Source of the DNA: Bondarzewia mesenterica | Taxonomy: Eukaryota; Basidiomycota; Agaricomycetes; Russulales; Bondarzewiaceae | Length of the DNA stretch: 15,843 nucleotides | Direction: 5' to 3' | NCBI GenBank assembly: GCA_004802705.1 | Contig: SGPL01000675.1 | Span: 1 to 15,843 of the forward strand | Shown here: piece after piece, positions 9,315-15,843 of the stretch | Position numbering within the stretch: position 1 is the first letter of the stretch | Layout: every line of letters starts with the position of its first letter | The notes under the pieces: model-generated | Seen by the model: only the letters and a program-made list of their open reading frames with translations | What the model was told of the DNA's origin: nothing | Databases searched by the model: none | Program-made: the position numbers and the translations under genes

Positions 9315-10217
9315 TCACAAAACGGCGTTCCCGGTTCCGCGATCAAAGAATATAGCTCCAGAGTCTGTTAGACGGTACTGGATGGCCTGGCTACGAGGTA
9401 TTAAGCACTCCGATGCGCTCCGTAGCGAGGGGCCAGAGTGAAGAGCCACCTTCACCATGGAATCAGTTCGACCATTGCGGGTAGATAAGAAGATGAAACT
9501 GACCTCTCCACTCACGGCACCACTCCTTCCGCTCGAAAGCGGTCGCACCTCAATGTGGTATGCGCACAATTGGAGCAATGCACGAAATATATCGTCCGGT
9601 TCATCAGGAATGACAATGTGATGCCGAACAATAAATTTGATTTTTCGCTGTGTATACAAGAAGTGTCAAAGAGTGCACGAAAGATTACGAATCTACCTTT
9701 GCACAGAAAGCGATCATCGCGCGTAAGAAGCGTATGATCTCGGCAGATGGATAGCCAGTCCAATGCAGCGTCGAGATGTCATCTAGAACGACGAGCACGG
9801 AATCTTGTTTGTCGGAATTCCAGAGGTTACGATCAACATTTTCTTGAAGCATAACCAAGAGCGGGCGAAGGGTGGCGTTTGAAGATGTATTTTGGGTGGG
9901 AAGTTCGGAGGTGACATCTACGAAAACGAGCGCGCGGTCCTCAATCTTTTGCGATAGATTCAAATTCTATGGCATGCACATCATAGAGATTAGGTTGGTG
10001 AAATTGGAGGTCAGATTGAATAGCCTACAGATCGTGAAGCAATGGCCTTCCATCGGGAGAGAGGTTCAGAGACTGACAGGATGATGCATTTTGAATTGCT
10101 GAGTGCCTTCAGATGGGCTGCCACGGTGGAGTGCAGAAGAAAATGTGCAGAGGCATTCAGTTGATCTGTTATGAGCAAAAGTTGACCGGGAGAAGGGAGA
10201 GTTGTTGGAGGAAACAT
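9315..10217 (-). CDS. ELP6: Elongator complex subunit Elp6
   Basis: Subunit of the Elp4-Elp5-Elp6 RecA-like ring of Elongator, which with Elp1-3 makes the cm5/mcm5 modification of tRNA wobble uridine. Four exons join in phase 0: 10217-10029, 9966-9697, 9647-9504 and 9449-9315, giving 245 residues, close to the family's usual 250-270. Introns are 62 nt (GTAGGC/CATAG), 49 nt (GTAGAT/CACAG) and 54 nt (GTCAGT/GAAG). Landmarks: GQLLLITDQLNASAHFLL at the start, FVDV, the Walker-B-like VLVVLDDIS, FIVRHHIV, LLQLCAYHIEVRPLSSGRSG and the end IQYRLTDSGAIFFDRGTG. No canonical P-loop is seen, as expected for Elp6. The 54-nt third intron contains no stop and is a multiple of three, so its removal rests on homology (SGE then VALHSGP). 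The start ATG 10217 was preferred over an in-frame TTG four codons upstream. It diverges from COG3. Confidence 0.9.
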
Positions 10218-10394
10218 GGTGAATGACAAGAGGCACAGCGAGCTAGCGTGCTGCCCTAGGATGCCCTATGTAAGTACTTAATCGGGATGACGTGACGACT
10301 TCGGGTCGAGGACCTCAAATGTAGTCTAAGTTCATACCTCAACTCTTCAGAAAGACTCAGACCAGGTTGCTCGTTGCTACGCCTGCTTTAGACG
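10218..10394. promoter_or_regulatory. Shared divergent promoter between ELP6 and COG3
   Basis: Only 177 bp separate the two start codons, so both 5' leaders and promoters must lie here. A TGACGT (CRE/ATF-like half-site, in ATGACGTGAC) is at 10288-10293. No clear TATA box is seen. The role of the hexamer is inferred only. Confidence 0.55.
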
Positions 10395-13336
10395 ATGGCT
10401 ACCAGTCGTCCGAGCCCACGACGCACTATTGGTCCAATAGCGATTACCGTTGAAGATTGGGAAACTAAAGCTCCTCTGGGTGAGCTCGAGACCAAAAGCA
10501 TCGCCGCCGTCAAAGCAGCCAGCGAAAAGCCCAAGATTCCCTCCAAGGTAAGGTGTGCCCATGTTCTCCTTACTTACTTTGATATGCAAGTAGCCACCTA
10601 GTTCTCTACGAACGAAGCCGGCCCCTCGCGTCCGTCCACACCCACCATTCACACCAGACCACTTCCTGGCTCACGCCCCTCCACACCCGCACCCGCTTCA
10701 AGGCCATCCCATGCGCTTCATCCCAAACAGCCTGTACAATCGCCACAACAATTCTTTGATTGGTTTGCTCTTGTGGATCGGTCCGTCGCGCACAGTCAGG
10801 AGGCTCACTTTCGCGAACATCTCCTCGCCGTGTCAGAGCACCTTGAACTATGTGATCGTCTCGTACAGAGGATAGAGGGGGTCGATCGAGAAGTCGAGGA
10901 CATGCTCGAAGGATGGCGCACTGTTGAGGAGGGCGGAAAGAGCTTGCAGGAGGCGTGCCAAAGGTTGTTGGAAGAACGAGTGCGTATGTACCCGTCTGTT
11001 GATTGGGACAAGCTGACAAGGATGTGTAGGAAAGGCTTGTGGAACTACAGGAAGCTATAAGCACTCGATTGGATTACTTCCAGGAGCTCGAGCACGCAAC
11101 CTGCATGCTCAATCATCCTGGCGAATCACTCGTCCTGCAGACAGATTTCCTGTATATGGTCGAGCGCGTTGATATCTGTATCGAATTCCTTAAAGCCCAC
11201 GTAAGTGCTCTCATCAGTTCCATCAGTTCATTACTGGTTGACCTCATTGTTTTTCAGAGACACTATCGAGAGGCGGAGATATATCTTCTTCGCTTTCAGC
11301 AGTGCATGACGCGTGCCATGACCCTCATCAAAATGTACTTTGTCGGCTCTCTCCGAGCACTCACTCAAGACATTTTCTCGAAGACTTTCGGAGAAGGTAA
11401 ATCAGATACCGCTAATGGTATGGAATTTTTACTCAATATTTCAAACTCAGGATGTCTCGGGAACAGCGCAGATGCATCTGTTATACACCCGTTTCATATC
11501 TGTTTCCGCTCAGGTAGCACCACTACTCGGTGAGCTTGAGCGACGCGCGCGCGCTCATCCTAATGAACTCGAAGCGTTGCTTGCCGAATGTCACGCCGCG
11601 TACTTTAGTGCACGAAAAGGCTTGCTTGTCGGCCGCTTGACCGAGGAGATTAGGGGGCTTGATCCCACCCACACGGAGCTTGTAGAACTGGTAAGCCCCA
11701 GCGAGACGCTCTGTAAGTCTTTCTCTGACTATAGACAGACTCGAGCTGGCTGCAGCTACATCAAACAATTATGCACTGATGAATTCAACCTGTATCGATC
11801 CTTTTTTAGCTCCGGCGAAAACCAATTATAGTACGTTACTTGTTTCCAACGCGATCCTTCCCTCGCTATTAACATGAGCAGTCAATACCTCGAGAACTTA
11901 TGCGACTACCTCTACGATGACCTACGACCCCGCATTCTTCACGAACCCCGCCTCACCGCTCTCTGTGAAGTCTGTACAGTACTTCAAGCCCTCATGGTCC
12001 TTGATATCCCTACCCTTGACGGCGCCTCGTCCGATTCAGATGATGACGAGCTCATCATTGATCTTGACCGACACAGACGCAAGGGACTTGGGAAGTTACA
12101 TATCAGCCAGCTGCTGCAGATGGTGCTCCAAGACGCACAGACCAGGCTTTTTTTTCAAAGCGCAGTCAGTGATACAGAGCGAAATCAGGTATTATATGCC
12201 GAAGGCAGAAGATTTAGCATATCCTGATAAGCTCATAGGTGTGCTTTCTCATTGTCTAATCCGTGAGGCAAGAAATAGACTGATGTCGAGTAGCATCGCG
12301 GAAGCCACCAACCGGATACGAGATTCGGGAGAAAGAAAGTATTTCCCAGCTGTTCCAGCTGTCAAGTCTCGAGAAGCGTGACACATGGTTTCCTACGCTG
12401 TCCAAGACCGTCTGGGTACTTTCGCAGCTGCATGATTTCGTCCAGGCAAGTCTCAATCTGCATGGTTGAGAATGTTGTTTGTTTGACGTACCACTTGTTC
12501 ATTATGTAGCCAGCCATTTTTGATGATCTCGCACAAGAAGCTGTTAATCTCTGCCGCCAGTCTTTGACGGCTGCATCCGATATGATCAAAGCCAAAAACC
12601 CGCCGTCGAGCGCTTTGGACGGATATCTCTTCCTTGTGCGTCACATGCTCATTTTGAAGGAGATGACACGGAATCTGGATTTGGTGGAGAGGGAGATGGA
12701 GAGAGGTAGCAGTGGCTCGCACGGCGTCACGGACACCCTGGCATCAATGCTGAATCGTACAACGTCCTACCTGCCCAACTCTGTATTCCAATCGCTGGGC
12801 ATGCCACAAGGAGATGAAAATATAATGGACGCAAAACATGCAAGTCTCAATCATTCCCTAATAATCGTTTGTACGCTTGAAGTTGACGTACTCTCATACT
12901 CTTCTAGGGCATTGACCTCGAACTCAAGCGTGCCTGTGAAGCGGTAATCAATCACATTGCCGACCCCATCTGCTCTCCCTTGCACAATTTTGTCGAGCGC
13001 GTGAATGCCTATACCAATACGACCAAAGGCGCCCCGTTGACGTCCAATTCGTGGGCAGAACAATCTGCCGCCGAAACGCTGGAATCCGATTTCCGCCACG
13101 CATGCCAGCGCGACCTGCGCGCGGCTGCGGGGCGCTTGCGGCTTTATCTCGAGGACAAGAGGACAGTGGACGTGTTGCTGCAGCATGTTAGAGAACGCGC
13201 CGAAGACGAGTATTCCGTATTTAGGGATTTGGTGTGGAGCATGTATGCAGGGTCGTTCAGGGAAAGGGTGTTATCTGCTGAGGGAATGAAGGATTTACTG
13301 AGTGAGGTATGTCGAGAAGAGCCCAGGACGGGATGA
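10395..13336 (+). CDS. COG3: Conserved oligomeric Golgi complex subunit 3 (Sec34 family), with two frame-breaking bases
   Basis: Lobe A subunit of the COG tether, which captures retrograde intra-Golgi vesicles at the cytosolic Golgi face. I infer ten exons: 10395-10547, 10602-10979, 11030-11200, 11258-11396, 11451-11690, 11739-11830, 11882-12238, 12294-12445, 12510-12839, 12908-13336. Joined, and ignoring one surplus T in exon 4 (11373-11376) and one in exon 7 (12148-12155), they give about 812 residues, a normal length. Order: Ser/Pro/Thr-rich N-terminus (about 52-95); helical FFDWFALVDRSV; the Sec34 core with LEHATCMLNHPGESLVLQTD, YMVERVDICIEFLKAH and AEIYLLRFQQCMTRAM; then LCTDEFNLYRSFF, LCDYLYDDLRPRI, LEKRDTWFPTLSKTVW and a C-terminal helical part. 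An acidic loop (SDSDDDELIIDLD) lies mid-protein. Introns 8 and 9 use GC donors. The stop at 13334-13336 follows LLSEVC; a GTATGT at the same place could be a further donor, so the last residues are less sure. Confidence 0.93.
11373..11376 (+). other. Frame-breaking T run in COG3 exon 4
   Basis: The four-T run after CAAGACA shifts the frame: upstream it reads RALTQDI, and the family sequence SRRLSEK appears only in the next frame. Three T would keep one frame into the GTAAAT donor at 11397. No intron explains the shift. Either a base-calling error or a true mutation. Confidence 0.8.
12148..12155 (+). other. Frame-breaking T run in COG3 exon 7
   Basis: Eight T occur where seven would keep the frame. 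Upstream the frame reads LQDAQTRLFF; the conserved continuation FKAQSVIQSEIRYYMPK is found one frame over. The next splice (ATAG then GTGTGC at 12239) is in phase only if one T is discounted. Confidence 0.8.
12446..12509 (+). other. COG3 intron 8 with a GC-AG boundary
   Basis: The exon ends FVQ (CAG) and the intron begins GCAAGT instead of GTAAGT; it ends TATGTAG and the next exon begins PAIFDDLAQ. The strong flanking CAG/GCAAGT is the usual context for GC donors. Using the nearby GT at 12450 would create a stop soon after the join. Length 64 nt. Confidence 0.8.
12840..12907 (+). other. COG3 intron 9 with a GC-AG boundary
   Basis: The exon ends DAKH, the intron begins GCAAGT and ends CTTCTAG, and the next exon begins GIDLELKRACE in phase 0. 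Again the nearby GT would lead to an immediate stop (AGG CAT TGA). Length 68 nt. The first 13 bases, GCAAGTCTCAATC, are identical to intron 8, and both introns hold TTGACGTAC near the 3' third. Confidence 0.8.
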
Positions 13337-13737
13337 TGGCTGTCCTGGAGCTTCGATACAGTGGTAGCATTCCTCTCTTCCTCTCGTTCTGTTTTTGTTG
13401 AATAGATCAAACTGCAGCGTTTTATCACGAAAAGAAGTCTGGCATGAGGTCACCAGCACATCTCGCATATTAGTGTTTTGAGCAACCGGCACTGTGTCTG
13501 GATGCACTGACTTCAACACCTTCGAGGGATGCTGCAAGGCCCGACACTGCTCCTTCTTCTCTTGGGCACAAGTTCTTTCACAGGCTCTAGCCATGACAGA
13601 GGAGTAGTCAATGAGAGAAAATGGGTGTGACATGTCGAGGTGAGTACAGCCTGAAATTTCCTGGCTCATTTCGGAGTTCTTTATCTTTGCTTTCATCCAG
13701 ATACATGACTAGTACACACTGCCTCACACTCAAACCT
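13337..13737. other. COG3 3' flank, no supported gene
   Basis: Presumably the COG3 3' UTR and terminator, with T-rich runs near 13365-13400. The minus strand is open for 133 codons (13696-13295) with many Cys and basic residues, but I recognise no motif and it overlaps the COG3 end antisense; not called. Confidence 0.4.
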
Positions 13738-14335
13738 CCATCAAATATCCCTGTTTCTGCAGCACGCACCTCCGACTCTACCCTTAGATGGACGGACAAC
13801 TCAGCATTCTGCTGTCAGTGCCGCCGTTCAAGAGATATGACCGAAAAGTTGCTGGGAAGGGTGCTGGGAGGGAGATGCCTGTGCGTAATTCAATTTTTCA
13901 TCAAATGCTTTGGTTTTTTTTGCTCGCACCTCAGGAATGTCGCGTAGATGGACGGACAACTCGCTGTTCTGCTGTCAGTGCTGCCGTTGTGGAGATATGA
14001 CCGAAAAGTTGCTGGAAAGGGTCCTGGGAGGGAGATGCCTGTGCGTAATTCATTTTTTTTATCAAATGCTTCAGTTTTTTTTCTTGCACCTCAGGAATGT
14101 CATGTAGATGGATGGACAACTCGCCGTTTTTCAGTCAGTGCTGCCGTTGTGGAGGTATGACCGAAAAGTTGTCAGGGGGGGATCCATATTTACCATTTTC
14201 AATTCTTCACCAAATCACACGGTTTTTGTTGCTCGCACCTCGAATTTTACTCCTAGATAAATATACAATTCACCGCTTCACGATAGGTTTAGCGGTTCTT
14301 GAGATATGACTAAAAAGTTACAGCGGCGCGCACAC
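13738..14335. repeat. Tandem repeat, about 160-bp period, four to five units
   Basis: The marker TAGATGGACGGACAAC or its variants begins at 13785, 13945, 14105 and 14254, giving periods of 160, 160 and 149 bp. Each unit continues with CTGTCAGTGCTGCCGTT-like sequence, GATATGACCGAAAAGTT and, further on, CATCAAAT, a T run and GCACCT. A half unit precedes the first marker (CATCAAAT at about 13739, GCACCT at about 13766). Units 1 and 2 are nearly identical over most of their length, unit 3 diverges in its second half and unit 4 is degenerate, ending near 14315-14335. Because 160 is not a multiple of three, the frame changes from unit to unit, so this is a DNA repeat and not a protein repeat. Confidence 0.9.
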
Positions 14336-15362
14336 ACACATATGGAAATTGCCGTGCGCGCCAACTTCTTTGCAAAGAGCAATAAGCCGTCCCAAGCGTA
14401 TAAGTATTTACCTCTCTCAGTGCTTCCGCGATACTTCAGGGTGCAGATGCTTTGAACCACACTGCACAAGACGTAATTCTCGTGCATTTCTTCTGTCATC
14501 GGAATAACTGTCGGACACCTCTTTGACAATACTGCCGGACGGCGACAGTTCAAACCAGAGCCAGAGGCTCAAGGACGCGCGCACGGCGTACCTCAAGTCG
14601 GTCGGCATGACCACGACATCTTGGCTCAGTATCTTCGCAGCTGGCACAGGCCGGATGCTGGTCTCGGAGCGTTGAACTCGCGGTTCCTGGTCAGGCGCTT
14701 CGTCTCGGGGACTATCACCACCGATTCCAAAGACCAAAGCTGTCGACATCGCCACGAACGCGCGCCCTGCGGGCATTGGGGACAATCCATGTGCTTGCTG
14801 TCGTGGCTCTACTCTGGCATATGCGGAGCGTGTGGCTAATTCCCCCACTTTTTGCACAGGAATTGTTCGCCTCTACCATTAGAAGAGCCGAATGAAAGAT
14901 CACGAAGGAGGATGCGACAAAAACGGCGGCTGTATGCGTGAAGAACTGCACATGAGCTCTTCGTGAAAATAATGGCTTGGATGAAGTTCCGCTGTGGAGT
15001 TCGAGGCCATTCTGCATGCCAATCCTCAATCGTGCATACAGCTCATTGACTCATTCACCCCTGTAGTTGCGACGATGCTCAAAACATGTCAAAAGTCAGC
15101 ATAACAAGATCAATACAGTTTTCATATCCAAAGCAACAAAGGGGAAGTCTAAAGCCAACCAAGTTATCGTACCATCGGCATACAGCACAAAAGACTTGAA
15201 ATATAAATAGGTTGCGACCCGATCAAGACCTGAAGTCGGCCTCAAGGCTGAAAGCGCTGAAGCTTTAAGTCTGAATGACCCATCAGCACAGGGCGACGAA
15301 TCTCTAAGTGAGAAAGCAACGCTCACAGGATACGGCGAAGCATCGCGTTCGTACTCCTGTGC
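14336..15362. other. Ambiguous stretch without a confident gene
   Basis: Between about 14430 and 15030 both strands are open in long overlapping frames. The minus strand has a hydrophobic segment (VFVASSFVIFHSALLMVEA, in the frame 15029-14715) and, in another frame, a 146-codon ORF (14857-14417) with VVVMPTDLRYAVRASLSLWLWF. The plus strand has a competing frame ending at 14837-14839. I recognise none of them. From 15060 to 15320 the sequence is AT-richer with nothing identified. Confidence 0.3.
14417..14857 (-). CDS. Uncharacterised 146-residue ORF, doubtful
   Basis: ATG at 14857, stop at 14417. The middle part prefers C or G at third codon positions from AMSTALVFGIGGDSP to about SYSDD, as the real genes here do, and contains a short hydrophobic LWLWF. 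The beginning and the end look less like coding sequence. A transmembrane-like segment lies just upstream in another frame, so this could be an exon of a spliced or decayed membrane-protein gene. An antisense plus-strand frame over the same bases is an equally open alternative. No function is proposed. Confidence 0.25.
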   Translation of the reverse strand: MQKVGELATRSAYARVEPRQQAHGLSPMPAGRAFVAMSTALVFGIGGDSPRDEAPDQEPRVQRSETSIRPVPAAKILSQDVVVMPTDLRYAVRASLSLWLWFELSPSGSIVKEVSDSYSDDRRNARELRLVQCGSKHLHPEVSRKH

Positions 15363-15843
15363 ATGCTCCTGCTCCGATTCCGCATTTTCTGGCTCATGGA
15401 AAAGCTCCTCGCCGCCACTGACATCATTGACCGACATGTCAAGGGCCAGCTGCCACGCTCTCTCATCATCCCCGCTGGGACGGCCCCCCAACCCTCAAAG
15501 TGCGAAGCATGCCTCGCCAAATTTTCCGGAGCGCGAATTCCGCCTCTCCGAAGTCGGGGCGCTGAAGGCCGCGCACCCGAAGCTGCAGCCGCACCGGTGC
15601 TGGCGAAGGAGCTTGCATGGTTTGCTTCGCGATCATTATCGCGGTGTTCTGAGGGAGTGGTCACACGCAAAGGCGGGAATGGGGGGAGCTGCGACAAGGG
15701 TGTACTAGAGAGCCACGACAGGTACGACCGCTCACGCGCAGTATTCGAGGGATCCCTCGATGGCGGACGCGGCTCTGTCATCGGCTCGGGTGATGTCGTC
15801 CAAGGCATGCTGACTTCCGCTCTGCGCATAGGCAGGAAAAACC
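15363..15843 (+). CDS. Unidentified ORF, 3'-partial at the window edge
   Basis: The frame is open from 15312 to the edge (over 530 nt) with no stop; the first ATG is at 15363 and a second, in LMEKLLAATD, at 15396. Third codon positions are strongly C/G-rich between 15360 and 15560. The N-terminus is hydrophobic (MLLLRFRIFWLM), followed by KLLAATDIIDRHVKGQLPRS, a CEAC cysteine pair and an Ala- and Gly-rich part with RKGGNGGSCDKG. I do not recognise a family. The minus strand is also open for 168 codons (15829-15323), so orientation is not certain; the plus frame is preferred on codon choice and because it is still open at the edge. Confidence 0.35.
   Translation, partial: MLLLRFRIFWLMEKLLAATDIIDRHVKGQLPRSLIIPAGTAPQPSKCEACLAKFSGARIPPLRSRGAEGRAPEAAAAPVLAKELAWFASRSLSRCSEGVVTRKGGNGGSCDKGVLESHDRYDRSRAVFEGSLDGGRGSVIGSGDVVQGMLTSALRIGRKN

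Noticed and set aside
10548..10593. Alternative acceptors for COG3 intron 1 (AAG at 10590, TAG at 10593)
   Set aside because: Either choice gives an immediate or early stop, or the wrong phase; only CTAG ending 10601 continues in frame.
13295..13696. 133-codon minus-strand ORF after COG3
   Set aside because: No recognisable motif, overlaps the COG3 3' end antisense, and no splice structure or homology I can name.
13788..14309. Repeated 70-codon ORFs, which look like a tandem protein family
   Set aside because: They arise from the 160-bp DNA repeat; the frame moves from unit to unit, so no repeated protein is maintained.
15323..15829. 168-codon minus-strand ORF at the right edge
   Set aside because: Arg/Ser/Pro-rich, as expected from the antisense of a C/G-biased coding frame; the plus frame is preferred, though without certainty.

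Overview
The window looks like nuclear DNA of a basidiomycete fungus, most likely an Agaricomycete (mushroom or wood-rot lineage). The protein-coding loci are interrupted by many 48-68 nt introns with GT/GC donors, TNAC/TGAT-like branch sites and YAG acceptors. The recognisable proteins are eukaryotic and fungal in character: Ade6, Elp6, Cog3, a sedolisin, an AIFM2-like flavoprotein and the 'DNA breaking-rejoining' tyrosine recombinase that is abundant in mushroom genomes. No rRNA, tRNA or CRISPR was seen. The organism call is inference from recalled family features, not from a search.

Layout. Positions 2-1401 (+) hold most of a mobile-element tyrosine recombinase that enters from the left edge, has one frame break near 187-199 and keeps its catalytic residues. 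Positions 1402-2456 have no convincing gene but contain a pyrimidine-rich stretch and a cluster of perfect inverted repeats (1774-2041). Positions 2457-4119 are a gene graveyard. It holds the 3' end of a sedolisin (S53) protease gene on the minus strand, a frameshifted N-terminal piece of an AIFM2/FSP1-like NAD(P)H-flavin oxidoreductase on the plus strand, and a small polytopic membrane-protein fragment with an early stop on the plus strand.

The right two thirds is a conserved housekeeping block. ADE6 (4534-8601, -) is an uninterrupted 1355-residue phosphoribosylformylglycinamidine synthase with a probable 52-nt intron in its 5' leader. ELP6 (9315-10217, -) has four exons and encodes an Elongator subunit. 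COG3 (10395-13336, +) has ten exons and encodes a Golgi tethering subunit. ELP6 and COG3 diverge from a 177-bp shared promoter. The three genes serve separate pathways (purine synthesis, tRNA wobble-uridine modification, Golgi retrograde trafficking), so no shared pathway is implied.

Downstream of COG3 lies a 160-bp-period tandem repeat (about 13738-14335). An ambiguous stretch (14336-15362) follows, and an unidentified partial open reading frame runs off the right edge (15363-15843).

The observations most worth checking are these: two single-base homopolymer expansions that break COG3 although the rest of it reads perfectly (error or real loss); two adjacent COG3 introns with rare GC donors that share an identical 13-nt 5' end and a second 9-nt block (possible sister introns); the inverted-repeat cluster downstream of the recombinase; and the 160-bp tandem repeat. 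I did not find a multi-gene system that I could honestly call new.
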